From Tenuifilum sp. 4138str (GTDB taxonomy: Bacteria; Bacteroidota; Bacteroidia; Bacteroidales; Tenuifilaceae): a stretch of DNA of 64,000 nt. Position numbers and translations under genes: made by a program. Shown here in pieces: positions 8,055-17,067 of the stretch. The stretch lies in contig NZ_JBGCUE010000003.1 in assembly GCF_041102575.1 (NCBI RefSeq), positions 274,884 to 338,883 on the forward strand, read 5' to 3'. The notes below the pieces were generated by a model. That model saw nothing but the letters and a program-made list of their open reading frames with translations, had not been told where the DNA came from and made no database searches. The stretch's first letter is position 1, and each line of letters starts with the position of its first letter.

Positions 8055-8085
8055 CAAAGGTATAAACATTTTTTCTAAATGCAAA
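8055..8085 (-). promoter_or_regulatory. Promoter of tRNA-His
   Basis: Minus-strand TTTG (8085-8082), 19 bases, then TACCTTTG (8062-8055). This is an exact fit to the Bacteroidota promoter TTTG-N19-TAnnTTTG, 17 bases upstream of the tRNA. Confidence 0.8.
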
Positions 8086-8159
8086 AATGTTCAAAAGTAA
8101 TTTGATAAAACGCTGTTTTGACATCAATTTTAATACCTTCGCATTAGTAAGTTATATTT

Positions 8160-9461
8160 ATGTTTGGCCTTGTATCAAATTCTACACGCGCATTGCAAGC
8201 TTTTCAGGTAATGCGTTTTGTAGCCATGCTCACCATTGGGATAGCCATGGCAAGGCTTGGCTTTGGCAAAACTGCAATAGGAAACTATGAGGCGGTACTC
8301 TTTATTAGCGGGCTACTTACTACATTTTGGGTTACAGGGCTAATTCAAGCATTGCTTCCGCTTTATACCCGTAGTGACGACATTTCAAAAGATGATCGTT
8401 TGTTTAATGCCTTTATGGTCATTTTTGGGCTTACTGTTTTGGCTTGCCTGTTTGCTATTGTTTTTAACGCAACAATTACTGGTTTTGCAGCCATTAATCA
8501 TAGCCTTTTCCCCTTGATGCTACTTTACATGCTTCTGAGCACCCCTTCAACAATGGCCGAATACATTTACTTTCTGCACGGAAATTATAAGGCTATGCTA
8601 TCGTATGGCGTCATTACCTATGGCATTCAGATAATCCTTGTGGTTTTGCCTGTATTGTTTGGTTTAGATGTGGCATTTGCTGTATTGGGTTTGATAGTGG
8701 TATCGGCAGTCCGTTTTATTTGGTTAATATCGCTTTTAGTCCGTAATTCAAAATTCAGAGTTAATGTCGATTTTTTAAAGGATTACCTAAGCGATGGCAT
8801 CCCGCTTTCCTTGAAATTCCTTATTAGCAGCTCAGGCTTATATATCGATCAGTTAATTATTGGATACTATTACGATTCATCAACCTTTGCGGTTTACCGT
8901 TTTGGAGCGCGCGAAATCCCATTGGCTACAATTCTTGCAGCATCGTTAAGCAACTCCATGCTGGCCGATTTTGCCGACAGGCAAAGGCTGGGAAATACTC
9001 TCTTGAATCTTAAGCTGGAGAGTTCAAGGTTGATGCACATTCTTTTTCCTACCTCTATTGCTGCAATTCTATTATCCCGATGGCTATTCCCCCTTGTTTT
9101 TGGGGCTGAGTTCCAGGAAAGTGCTAATGTTTTTATGATATACTGCTTAATTGTATTAAGCAGGGTTATATTCCCTCAAACGGTTACCCAGGGATTTCGT
9201 AAAAACGTGGCTGTACTATCCATTTCAATTGTTGAAATGTTCATGAATATCATTCTGAGCCTTTTGCTGGTTAAGTATTTTGGAATAAATGGAGTAGCAG
9301 CAGCAACGGTAATTGTTTATGCCCTTGAAAAAGTGTTGCTTATGGCATACAACTCCTACCAGTTGAAAATTTCTTTAGTTTCATATGTGCCAGTAAAAAT
9401 ATTTTTGGCCTATTCCCTGTTAACACTTTCCGCTTTTGTGTTTGCTTGGTTTTTCCTGTAA
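8160..9461 (+). CDS. Polysaccharide flippase (Wzx-like, MATE/MVF superfamily)
   Basis: This 433-residue protein is almost entirely hydrophobic, with about 12 membrane spans evenly spaced. Its opening (ALQAFQVMRFVAMLTIGIAM) and the middle motif DQLIIGYYYDSSTFAVYRFG resemble lipid-linked oligosaccharide flippases of the polysaccharide biosynthesis family. Such proteins move undecaprenyl-linked glycans across the inner membrane for capsule, O-antigen or exopolysaccharide synthesis. No glycosyltransferase cluster adjoins it, so the substrate is unknown. The polyprenyl glycosylphosphotransferase at 41680-43086 could belong to the same pathway. The start at 8160 gives a normal N-terminus. Confidence 0.8.
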   Translation: MFGLVSNSTRALQAFQVMRFVAMLTIGIAMARLGFGKTAIGNYEAVLFISGLLTTFWVTGLIQALLPLYTRSDDISKDDRLFNAFMVIFGLTVLACLFAIVFNATITGFAAINHSLFPLMLLYMLLSTPSTMAEYIYFLHGNYKAMLSYGVITYGIQIILVVLPVLFGLDVAFAVLGLIVVSAVRFIWLISLLVRNSKFRVNVDFLKDYLSDGIPLSLKFLISSSGLYIDQLIIGYYYDSSTFAVYRFGAREIPLATILAASLSNSMLADFADRQRLGNTLLNLKLESSRLMHILFPTSIAAILLSRWLFPLVFGAEFQESANVFMIYCLIVLSRVIFPQTVTQGFRKNVAVLSISIVEMFMNIILSLLLVKYFGINGVAAATVIVYALEKVLLMAYNSYQLKISLVSYVPVKIFLAYSLLTLSAFVFAWFFL

Positions 9462-9813
9462 AGCAGGTATAAAGGTAAAAGCAATTAAGTGGGAAGTAGC
9501 CAATCAAGCACTTTGTTAAGGTTGCGTTCTTAAATGTTGAACTGAGATTCAATGTTGTTTAGTTAAGGTTATTTGTAATGTTGCGCGCAAGCGAAACATA
9601 ACGCAATCGTGCTGAGTCCCGATTTATAGGGATAGACTTCGCTGAAACATCTCATTGCTCTTTTCTCTTCATTCCATTGAAGAGATCCCTCGACTTTGCT
9701 CGGGATGACAAATGAAGTCATTCGTGTAAGTTACTCGTTGTTCGTTGTTCGCGAAAAACGACCTCACCCCAGTCCTTTCCCCTGAGAGGGAATAGAGCGG
9801 AAGAAGCAAGAAG

Positions 9814-9966
9814 AGGCATAAAAGCCTGACCCGGCAATGGGTCGAGGGTGGAACGTGGCGGTGGGCTTAGTAAGCGATACCAAATGAGTCACGCCAAAGG
9901 CGTGGCGAATAGTATCCCGTGGCAGTTCCACCCGCGGGGCACCCATCGGGTCGGGCTTTTCAGCCT
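9814..9966. repeat. 153-bp folded core of the repeat, copy 1
   Basis: Long inverted arms (about 40 bases; AGGCATAAAAGCC... against ...GGGCTTTTCAGCCT) enclose an inner hairpin GTCACGCC-AAA-GGCGTGGC and a GATAC/GTATC pairing. Copy 2 at 57280-57432 is also exactly 153 bases, and its inner hairpin is a perfect GCCACGCC/GGCGTGGC. Preservation of length and pairing suggests the fold matters, as DNA or RNA. Confidence 0.7.
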
Positions 9967-9978
9967 TGATTTTCTTTG

Positions 9979-10008
9979 GTTCTTTTTTGTATCAAGACAA
10001 GAAAGAAC
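9979..10008. repeat. 30-bp hairpin downstream of the folded core, copy 1
   Basis: Arms GTTCTTTTTTGT and ACAAGAAAGAAC around ATCAAG. Copy 2 (57445-57474) has a perfect 12-bp stem; here one pair is reduced to a G-T wobble. Confidence 0.65.
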
Positions 10009-10278
10009 ATGTAAACCGCTCTTTGCAATGTTTTTCCTTTGCGATGCAAAGCCTCACCCTTGCTCTTTGGCATATTCATTGCGTGCATCGCTATACATGT
10101 GGGAATAATCATGGTGTTACAAAATATTACGCACCTACGAGGCTGGAAGCGTTGTTCATTGTTCGCGAAACTATTGTCATGTTGTGCGCAAGCGAAACGT
10201 CTCAATGGGTCGATTAGAGATCCTTCGCTGCACTCAGGATGACAGGCATGAATATTTTTGTTAACTAAACGACATTGA

Positions 10279-10680
10279 GCTGAGATTAGTCAATAGAAAC
10301 ACTAAAAACATTTAAATAGCTTGTTTCTTTCGCCGTATTCCTATAAAAATGTTGCCTCTTCCCTTTACTAGCCCTGTTGAATTCTGTTCTATTTTCCTCT
10401 AACATCCTCTAATTCCATCATGTTCGATCTATTCTGTCTCATTCCGCCTCATTCCTTCTTAAAATTACCCATTTACTATTAACTTTTAGCGGCACGCGTT
10501 TAACGGCTCATGTTTAACGGACTAGAACTTCCTCTAACTTCCTCATATTCGTCTAATCCGACTCATTCCGATTCATTCCGACCCATTCCTCAAAATTCAT
10601 GGCACTTAGACTGAACTATTTTCCCCAAAACTTTGAAACGGCACTTTTTCAGTGTAATTTTGAGCAAAATTGGAAAGCTT
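10279..10680. other. Gene-free pyrimidine-rich region
   Basis: From about 10375 to 10600 the plus strand is a degenerate array of TTCCTCTAAC-, CATTCCGC- and ATTCCGAC-like words, similar to that at 535-600. No gene, RNA or promoter is clear. It leads into the AlkD-like gene. Confidence 0.5.
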
Positions 10681-11340
10681 ATGGCAACGTTGGAAAAGGT
10701 CTTGGAGATAAAATCGCAGGTAATGCACAGGGCTAATGGCGAAGTGGCAGAGAACATGCGTATGGCCGGTATTATTTACAAGGTGAACTATGGCGTTCCT
10801 ATTCCTGAGCTCAAGGAGTTGGCAAAGCCCTATAAGGGCGACCATGACCTGGCGTTAGAACTTTATGCCGAAGATATCAGGGAGTGTAAAATACTGGCAA
10901 GCCTGATTGCCGACCCTGAAAGTTTGACAGGTGAACAGATTGATGAGTGGGCTGCGGAGTTTACCAACCCCGAAATTGTGGAACAGGTTTGCGGAAACTT
11001 GTTCTGGAAATCGGAATTTGCGCTTTCGCGTAGCATTGAATGGTGCCTTAGCAACGATGAGCTTTTGCGTAAAGCAGGTTTGCTAATTATTGCCCGTAAG
11101 GCATCCGATACAGCCATTAAAGAGAGTTTGCTTGAACCTTATATCGGCATCATTGAGAATATGGCCGAGGAGATGACCGATTTAACCCAGTCGGCAGCTC
11201 AGTTCGCCTTACGCGAAATTGCTAAACGCAGTCCTGAACTGGCTGCAAGGGTTTCGGAAACAGCCAGTAGGATGACCGAGACCGAGAACGAACTGGCTGC
11301 TTGGGTTGGTAATGAGCTACTTTTTGAATTAACCGAATAA
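10681..11340 (+). CDS. AlkD-like DNA alkylation repair protein (HEAT-like repeats)
   Basis: The 219-residue protein is all-helical and matches the DNA alkylation repair family (AlkC/AlkD type), whose members excise alkylated bases with a HEAT-repeat scaffold. Recognisable stretches are YGVPIPELKELAK and the central CGNLFWKSEFALSRSIEWC. The helical repeats cover residues about 20-215. The ATG at 10681 is taken because it starts the conserved domain; the frame extends upstream only through a TTG at 10633. It stands alone between a repeat-rich gap and a Bax inhibitor family gene. Substrate and activity are inferred from the family. Confidence 0.75.
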   Translation: MATLEKVLEIKSQVMHRANGEVAENMRMAGIIYKVNYGVPIPELKELAKPYKGDHDLALELYAEDIRECKILASLIADPESLTGEQIDEWAAEFTNPEIVEQVCGNLFWKSEFALSRSIEWCLSNDELLRKAGLLIIARKASDTAIKESLLEPYIGIIENMAEEMTDLTQSAAQFALREIAKRSPELAARVSETASRMTETENELAAWVGNELLFELTE

Positions 11341-11403
11341 TCTGCTATTTTGCACGGCATAATTTTTGAATAATGTGTATTGAATTTTAAACAAGGTATC
11401 TGT

Positions 11404-12159
11404 ATGAACTTAACTAAATCGTCAAATCCTGCCCTATCGGACAGGATATTTTCAAAAGCTGGTTTTGCTTCGGGTGCTGAGGTAATGACACTTCAGGGAA
11501 CTTTGAATAAGGCATTGCTGATGCTTGCGCTGGTAATTCTGGGGGCAGCTTATACCTGGCGTATCTTTTTTGAGAGTGTCAACCCCGCATCGGTTGTTCC
11601 GTGGATGTTGGTTGGAGGAATAGGCGGTTTTATTACATCGCTGGTGGTGATATTTGCGCCCAAAACGTCACCTTACACTGCTCCGGTTTATGCTTTGCTT
11701 GAGGGGATTTTCCTTGGTGGAATATCGGCCTACTTTGCATCATCGTATGGTGCTGGTATAATAATGCAGGCAATTGGGTTAACCCTAGCCGTTTTCTTCC
11801 TGATGCTATTGGCTTACCGCAGCGGAACAATCAGAGCTACAGGAAAATTTAAGGTGATGGTTTTAGCAGCCACTGGCGCTATTGCATTAACCTACTTTAT
11901 TTCCTTTGTACTCAGTTTCTTTGGCATAAGCTTGGGTTTTATTCATGGTAGCGGAACCTTTGGAATCATCTTTAGCCTAATAGTGGTTGGTGTTGCAGCG
12001 CTAAATATTATTATCGATCTCGATTTTATTGATAGGGCTTCAGCATCGGGTGCACCCAAGTTCATGGAGTGGTATGGAGCATTTGGCTTGATGGTTACCC
12101 TTATCTGGCTTTACATTGAAATTCTTAAACTGCTTGCCAAGCTGAACAGGCGAAATTAA
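11404..12159 (+). CDS. Bax inhibitor-1/YccA family membrane protein
   Basis: The 251-residue protein has a polar start (MNLTKSSNPALSDRIFSKAG) and then seven predicted spans, as expected for the Bax inhibitor-1/YccA family. The last segment FGLMVTLIWLYIEILKLLA is the typical C-terminal signature. Bacterial members are inner-membrane proteins, some tied to ion leak or to FtsH control; the role here is unknown. The ATG at 11404 gives the family's usual N-terminus. A TTG at 11380 in the same frame is less likely. Confidence 0.88.
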   Translation: MNLTKSSNPALSDRIFSKAGFASGAEVMTLQGTLNKALLMLALVILGAAYTWRIFFESVNPASVVPWMLVGGIGGFITSLVVIFAPKTSPYTAPVYALLEGIFLGGISAYFASSYGAGIIMQAIGLTLAVFFLMLLAYRSGTIRATGKFKVMVLAATGAIALTYFISFVLSFFGISLGFIHGSGTFGIIFSLIVVGVAALNIIIDLDFIDRASASGAPKFMEWYGAFGLMVTLIWLYIEILKLLAKLNRRN

Positions 12160-12195
12160 AACTTATCCGGATAAATCATTTTTTAGCTGCAATAG

Positions 12196-12226
12196 TTTGA
12201 TATTTAAATATAAGTTGATAACTTTG
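12196..12226 (+). promoter_or_regulatory. Promoter of the L31 gene
   Basis: TTTG at 12196-12199, 19 bases, then TAACTTTG at 12219-12226. This is an exact match to the Bacteroidota housekeeping consensus, 44 bases before the L31 start. Confidence 0.8.
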
Positions 12227-12270
12227 CAGCCCATTAAACCGAAGTTGGAAGTAAACAAATTTATAATACA

Positions 12271-12531
12271 ATGAAAAAGGGAATACATCCGGAAAATTAC
12301 CGTCTGGTGGCATTCAAGGACATGTCCAATGAGCATGTATTTATCACCAAGTCGGCTGTGAACACCAAGGACACTATTACTATCGATGGAGTTGAGTATC
12401 CTTTGGTAAAGGTTGAAATTTCGAACACTTCACACCCATTCTACACCGGTAAAGTTAAGTTGGTTGACACCGCCGGTCGTGTGGATAAGTTCATGAACCG
12501 CTACAAAAAGCACATGGATAATAAAAAGTAA
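12271..12531 (+). CDS. rpmE2: Ribosomal protein L31 type B
   Basis: An 86-residue large-subunit ribosomal protein. It starts MKKGIHPENYRLVAFKDMSN and has the type B signature SHPFYTGKVKLVDTAGRVDKF. The zinc-binding Cys pairs of type A L31 are absent, as usual for type B. In many bacteria this form replaces the zinc form under zinc shortage, but Bacteroidota often have only type B, so no regulation can be read from it. It is a single-gene unit with its own promoter and terminator. Confidence 0.97.
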   Translation: MKKGIHPENYRLVAFKDMSNEHVFITKSAVNTKDTITIDGVEYPLVKVEISNTSHPFYTGKVKLVDTAGRVDKFMNRYKKHMDNKK

Positions 12532-12550
12532 TGTTGCTCAAATAATTCAG

Positions 12551-12585
12551 GAAAAGCTCTTAGGTATAAGAGCTTTTTTTGTTTT
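12551..12585 (+). terminator. Terminator after the L31 gene
   Basis: Stem AAAGCTCTTA/TAAGAGCTTT with a four-base loop, followed by a T-run. Confidence 0.85.
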
Positions 12586-12633
12586 AAGAGGGTTACTTTT
12601 TTTGGTAACTTTGTTCAAAATAAATCGATTTAT

Positions 12634-13824
12634 ATGATTAACACCATAGTTCTTTTTGATGACCAAAGGCGCGACGATTTACTGCCTTTAACCTTTACCC
12701 GTCCGGTGGCTGAAATCCGCATGGGTATTCTTACCATATCCCAAAAGTGGTCAATGCTGACCGGGGCATCGGTTCACTATTTAACGCAGGATTACCTTCA
12801 GGCCAAATATCCAAATGCCCCTAAAGGGGAACCTGTTTTGTTTGTAAATGGAGGTGTTTGCCCCGATGGCAATTTGGTTGATAAAATAAGAGCGCTCAAG
12901 CCTAACCAGGCAATTGTTAAGGGCGACACGCTTATAGTGGCAATGCTTAATAGCACAGTGGACACTTTACCCGCAGCAGGCTTGTTTGAGATGACGTTTG
13001 AGTATCCGGATGATATTCTCGAGGTCAAGTATCCCTGGGATATTTTCCGAAACAATGGCGAAGCCCTGGTTCGCGATTATAGCCTTATCACTAAGGGGCG
13101 GAAGTCGCAACCAATTTCAACTACCAATACTGTTTTAAACCCTGAGAATGTTTTTATTGAGGAGGGTGCTCGCGTGGAGTGCGCAATTCTTAATGCCGAA
13201 ACTGGTCCGATATACATAGGGAAGGATGCCGAAGTAATGGAGGGTTCCATAGTGCGTGGCCCGTTTGCCCTTGGTGAGCATTCAGCGCTGAAAATGGGTG
13301 CAAAAATATATGGCCCAACCACCGTTGGCCCATACTGCAAGGTTGGCGGCGAGGTTAATAACAGCGTGTTTTTTGCTTTTTCAAACAAGGCTCACGATGG
13401 TTTTATCGGTAATTCGGTAATAGGAGAATGGTGTAATCTGGGCGCCGATACCAATAACTCAAACCTCAAAAACAATTACGCTTCTGTAAAGCTTTGGAAC
13501 TACCGAAAAAAGGGATTTGTTGATACCGGATTGCAGTTCTGTGGGCTAATAATGGGCGACCATTCAAAATGTGGCATAAATACTATGTTTAATACCGGCA
13601 CAGTGGTTGGTGTAAGTGCCAACATTTTTGGCGATGGTTTCCCCCGAAATTTTATCCCTTGCTTTTCATGGGGAGGGGCAGCCGGCTTTACAACCTATCA
13701 ACCCCAAAAAGCTTTTGAAACCGCCCGGATTATGATGTCGCGTCGCGATTTGCCTTTTACCGATATCGACAAGGAAATCCTACTTAAGGTTTTTGAGCTA
13801 ACTCAAGAATACAGGATGTATTAA
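12634..13824 (+). CDS. GlmU-like sugar-nucleotide transferase family protein
   Basis: This 396-residue protein resembles the Bacteroidota GlmU-family proteins. Residues 1-150 form a reduced nucleotidyltransferase-like domain starting MINTIVLFDDQRRDDLLPLT. Residues about 165-370 are a left-handed beta helix with hexapeptide-like repeats (VFIEEGARVECAILNAETG, NSVIGEWCNLGADT). The G-rich pyrophosphorylase signature (GxGTRxxP) is not seen at the N-terminus, so sugar-1-phosphate transfer is not assured. It may act in cell-envelope sugar metabolism. A TAACTTTG box lies at 12606-12613. Not obviously in an operon. Confidence 0.75.
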   Translation: MINTIVLFDDQRRDDLLPLTFTRPVAEIRMGILTISQKWSMLTGASVHYLTQDYLQAKYPNAPKGEPVLFVNGGVCPDGNLVDKIRALKPNQAIVKGDTLIVAMLNSTVDTLPAAGLFEMTFEYPDDILEVKYPWDIFRNNGEALVRDYSLITKGRKSQPISTTNTVLNPENVFIEEGARVECAILNAETGPIYIGKDAEVMEGSIVRGPFALGEHSALKMGAKIYGPTTVGPYCKVGGEVNNSVFFAFSNKAHDGFIGNSVIGEWCNLGADTNNSNLKNNYASVKLWNYRKKGFVDTGLQFCGLIMGDHSKCGINTMFNTGTVVGVSANIFGDGFPRNFIPCFSWGGAAGFTTYQPQKAFETARIMMSRRDLPFTDIDKEILLKVFELTQEYRMY

Positions 13825-13866
13825 GGGTAAAGGATAAAGGGTAAAGGATAAAGGATAAAGATTCAG
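13825..13866 (+). repeat. Short imperfect tandem repeat
   Basis: Three to four tandem units of the type GGTAAAGGATAAA follow the stop codon directly. It is probably replication slippage and has no other structure. Confidence 0.7.
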
Positions 13867-14004
13867 GATTTAAAGGCCTATACCGCTCTGAGGGGTTCAA
13901 GGTTTTAATACCAACAACCATCAACTACTTTTTGGCATAGCAATTGACCATATAGTAAGCTGGGTTAGTTTTACCCTTTAATGTGTCATATTGTCAGAAA
14001 ATTG

Positions 14005-14012
14005 AGAGGAGA
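14005..14012 (+). promoter_or_regulatory. Ribosome binding site that sets the Lon start
   Basis: AGAGGAGA ends four bases before the ATG at 14017. This strong Shine-Dalgarno match favours that start over the in-frame ATG at 13981. Confidence 0.7.
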
Positions 14013-14016
14013 TAAA

Positions 14017-16473
14017 ATGAAGAAAAAGTTTGGACTATCAATACTAAATCAGCAAATGGACGATACTAACGATTCAGAAGTAAACTTTATACCCATTTTG
14101 GCAGAGGGCGAAGTGCCCGAGGTCAAAAAGGCAGATATCCCCGATGTGCTACCCATAATGGCATTGCGTAACACTGTTCTCTTTCCCGGTGTATTGATGC
14201 CAATTACCGTTGGGCGGGAGAAATCGCTAAACCTAATTGCAAGTCTACCACCAAAAAAGAAAATAATTGGAGTGCTCTCGCAGGTCGATGCCCGTGTTGA
14301 GGATCCCTCATCAGGCGATCTATTTAAGGTTGGCACCATTGCTCAGGTTATTAAGGTGCTTGAACTGCCCGATGGCAACTCGTCAGTTATACTTCAGGGA
14401 TTATCGCGATTCCGTGTCGACCAATTTGTAAGTGAGGAGCCCTACTTTATGGCTCGCGTTTTGGAACTGGCTGAGCTTTTACCAAGCGAGGACGATACAG
14501 AGTTCATAGCCTTAACCGAGTCAATAAGGGATCTCACCATTCGAATAATACATCTTTCGCCAAATCTACCCAAGGAGGCTTCGTTTGCAATAAAGAATAT
14601 TGATAACCCCAAAATGCTTGTGAATTTTATATCGGCAAATAGCGATATTAAGACTGATGAAAAACAAGCATTGCTTGAAGAGCACGACCTTAAGAGACGG
14701 GCTGAGCAGCTGCTGCGAATATTAACCCGTGAGCTGCAAATGCTTGAGTTGAAACACGATATTCAGAACAAGGTTAAGCACGATCTTGACCAGCAGCAGC
14801 GTGAGTATTTCCTTCAGCAGCAGATGAAAACCATTCAGGATGAGCTCGGAGGAAACCCCATTGAGCAGGAGATAAATGAGCTCAAGGAGCGCGCTAAGGC
14901 CAAAAAGTGGAGTAAAGAGGTTGCTGAACATTTTGATAAGGAGGTCAACAAGCTCAACCGTATGAACCCCATGGCTGGGGAGTATTCGGTTCAGCTGAAC
15001 TACGTTCAGCTATTGCTCGACTTGCCGTGGAATGAGTACACCAATGACAATTTCAACCTTGATCATGCCAAAAACATTCTCGATGAAGACCACTTTGGCC
15101 TTGAGCAGGTAAAGGAGCGTATCCTGGAGCATTTGGCTGTGCTCAAGCTTAAAGGCGACTTAAAGGCGCCAATCCTATGCTTATACGGACCTCCGGGAGT
15201 GGGTAAAACCTCGCTTGGCAAGTCGGTTGCCAGAGCGTTGGGTCGAAAGTATGCTCGTATCTCGTTAGGTGGAATGCACGATGAGGCTGAGATTCGTGGT
15301 CACCGCAAAACGTACATTGGCGCCATGCCCGGCCGCATAATTCAAAGCCTGAAAAAGGTAAAATCGTCAAATCCTGTCATCATCCTCGATGAGATTGATA
15401 AGGTGGGTAAAGATTTCCATGGCGATCCCGCTTCGGCTTTGCTGGAAGTGCTCGACCCCGAGCAGAATAGCACATTCCACGATAACTTTGTGGAGGTGGA
15501 ATATGATCTTTCAAAGGTGCTGTTTATTACCACTGCCAATACCGTGGCTACCATAAACCCTGCGCTACGCGACCGTATGGAAATGATTGAGGTTAGCGGG
15601 TACAGCTTGGAGGAAAAGGTAGAGATTGCTAAGCGCCATTTGCTGCCCAACCAGCTCAAGGAGCATGGCTTGAATAGTGATGCCTTGGAGTTGAGCGATA
15701 AAGTATTGGCAAAGGTAATTCAGGAATACACCCGGGAGAGCGGCGTTCGAAACCTGAACCAGAAAATTGCAAAGCTGGTTCGCTATGCTGCCCGCATGAT
15801 TGCCTCGGAGCAAAAGTATAATCCCAAGCTAACCAATAAGGATGTTGAAAAGATTCTTGGAGTTCCGCGCTATACAAAGGAACTTTACCAAGGCAACGAT
15901 ATTGCTGGTGTTGTTACCGGTCTGGCTTGGACTGAAGTTGGTGGCGAAATCCTTTTTGTGGAAACCAGTCTTAGCCGCGGTAAGGGTAATCTCACCCTAA
16001 CGGGTAATCTGGGCGAGGTAATGAAAGAGTCGGCCATTCTGGCCCTTGAATATATAAAATCGCACGCCGATTATCTTGGAATTAAACATGAGGTTTTTGA
16101 GAAATGGAATGTACACATCCATGTACCCGAAGGGGCAATCCCAAAGGATGGGCCTTCGGCTGGTATTACAATGGTGACCTCACTGGCATCGGCATTTACC
16201 CAGCGTAAAGTTAGGGCAAACTTAGCAATGACTGGGGAGATAACACTTAGAGGCAAGGTGCTGCCAGTAGGTGGTATCAAGGAGAAAATACTTGCCGCTA
16301 AACGTGCCAACATTACCGATATCATTCTTTCGGCTGAGAATCGCAAGGATGTTTCCGAGATTGATGCTGCATACGTTAAAGGGTTGAAATTCCATTACGT
16401 TAGCAACATCCACGAGGTGCTTGATTTAGCTTTGCTAAACGAGAAGGTCGATAAACCTATGAATATTGATTAG
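14017..16473 (+). CDS. lon: Lon, ATP-dependent protease
   Basis: The 818-residue protein degrades misfolded and regulatory proteins in the cytoplasm. The order is standard: N-terminal substrate domain (about 35-245), coiled coil (250-330), AAA+ module with Walker A GPPGVGKT near 391-398 and Walker B VIILDEIDK, then the S16 protease domain. The catalytic dyad is visible: Ser714 in PKDGPSAG and Lys757 in GGIKEK, 43 residues apart as usual. The N-terminal extension (about 35 residues, acidic) is typical for Bacteroidota. The start at 14017 follows the ribosome binding site; an ATG at 13981 would add 12 residues. Monocistronic with its own terminator. Confidence 0.98.
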   Translation: MKKKFGLSILNQQMDDTNDSEVNFIPILAEGEVPEVKKADIPDVLPIMALRNTVLFPGVLMPITVGREKSLNLIASLPPKKKIIGVLSQVDARVEDPSSGDLFKVGTIAQVIKVLELPDGNSSVILQGLSRFRVDQFVSEEPYFMARVLELAELLPSEDDTEFIALTESIRDLTIRIIHLSPNLPKEASFAIKNIDNPKMLVNFISANSDIKTDEKQALLEEHDLKRRAEQLLRILTRELQMLELKHDIQNKVKHDLDQQQREYFLQQQMKTIQDELGGNPIEQEINELKERAKAKKWSKEVAEHFDKEVNKLNRMNPMAGEYSVQLNYVQLLLDLPWNEYTNDNFNLDHAKNILDEDHFGLEQVKERILEHLAVLKLKGDLKAPILCLYGPPGVGKTSLGKSVARALGRKYARISLGGMHDEAEIRGHRKTYIGAMPGRIIQSLKKVKSSNPVIILDEIDKVGKDFHGDPASALLEVLDPEQNSTFHDNFVEVEYDLSKVLFITTANTVATINPALRDRMEMIEVSGYSLEEKVEIAKRHLLPNQLKEHGLNSDALELSDKVLAKVIQEYTRESGVRNLNQKIAKLVRYAARMIASEQKYNPKLTNKDVEKILGVPRYTKELYQGNDIAGVVTGLAWTEVGGEILFVETSLSRGKGNLTLTGNLGEVMKESAILALEYIKSHADYLGIKHEVFEKWNVHIHVPEGAIPKDGPSAGITMVTSLASAFTQRKVRANLAMTGEITLRGKVLPVGGIKEKILAAKRANITDIILSAENRKDVSEIDAAYVKGLKFHYVSNIHEVLDLALLNEKVDKPMNID

Positions 16474-16494
16474 CCGTGAATATAATGCATGAGA

Positions 16495-16521
16495 ATACCC
16501 TGAATTAAGGGTCTTTTTTTG
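16495..16521 (+). terminator. Terminator after lon
   Basis: Stem ACCCT/AGGGT with a seven-base loop, then a T-run. Confidence 0.7.
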
Positions 16522-16592
16522 TTTATTAAGTATTAAGTCGTCAATTTTACCTATAATTGTATGAAAATTGCTGGAGCTAAATAAACTTAGCC

Positions 16593-17063
16593 ATGGAAAA
16601 AGTTGCCCTGTTTCCGGGTTCGTTCGATCCTATTACAGTCGGTCACGAATCAATTGTTTACCGATCATTATCCCTTTTCGACAAGGTGATAGTTGCTATT
16701 GGCTATAACGCCAATAAAAAGGCTTTTTTCAGCATTGAAAAAAGGATTGCCATGATCCAAAAGGTGTTTGCTCAGGAGCCACGCGTTCAGGTGATTAGCT
16801 ACGAGGGCCTTACCGTAGATCTTTGCAATAGGCTTGGCGTTCGGTACATCCTGCGGGGACTACGTACTTCAGCCGACTTTGAGTTTGAACGTGCCATAGC
16901 GCAGGTAAATAAGCTAATGCATCCAAATATTGAAACGGTATTCATGCTTACTGCACCCCAGCACACACCCGTTAACTCAACCATTATCCGCGATATTCTT
17001 TTGCATAATGGCGACCCATCGCAGTTTATCCCATCAGCCATTAACATCAAGGATTATCTTTAA
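16593..17063 (+). CDS. coaD: Phosphopantetheine adenylyltransferase
   Basis: The 156-residue enzyme catalyses the fourth step of coenzyme A synthesis, adding AMP to 4'-phosphopantetheine. The nucleotidyltransferase signature is clear: MEKVALFPGSFDPITVGH with the TxGH motif at residues 15-18, then YILRGLRTSADFEFE and the closing STIIRDI helix. Length and start match the family. It is followed four bases later by the thioredoxin-fold gene at 17068, so the two are probably cotranscribed, although no functional link is evident. Confidence 0.97.
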   Translation: MEKVALFPGSFDPITVGHESIVYRSLSLFDKVIVAIGYNANKKAFFSIEKRIAMIQKVFAQEPRVQVISYEGLTVDLCNRLGVRYILRGLRTSADFEFERAIAQVNKLMHPNIETVFMLTAPQHTPVNSTIIRDILLHNGDPSQFIPSAINIKDYL

Positions 17064-17067
17064 GCTT

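Larger units (their letters stand above)
9549..10278. mobile_element. Structured non-coding repeat with terminal inverted repeats, copy 1
   Basis: The 730-bp segment begins TCAATGTTGTTTAGTTAA and ends with its inverse, giving about 18-bp terminal inverted repeats with one mismatch. A second, longer copy lies at 56761-57753. The heptamer CTGAGAT occurs just outside both ends (9542-9548 and 10280-10286), a possible target duplication with a one-base offset. It carries no transposase and no convincing gene, so it would be a MITE-like passive element moved by proteins coded elsewhere. Inside are the 153-bp folded core (9814-9966) and a 30-bp hairpin (9979-10008). Confidence 0.7.

Noticed and set aside
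9764..9946. Minus-strand frame (MGAPRVELPRDTIRHA...) also present at 57200-57412 in the second repeat copy
   Set aside because: The frame follows the folded core, and sequence differences between copies fit base pairing better than protein conservation. The frames end differently outside the core.
13825..13866. Tandem TAAAGGATAAAGGG units as a possible CRISPR or regulatory array
   Set aside because: No spacers, units too short and imperfect; best explained by slippage.
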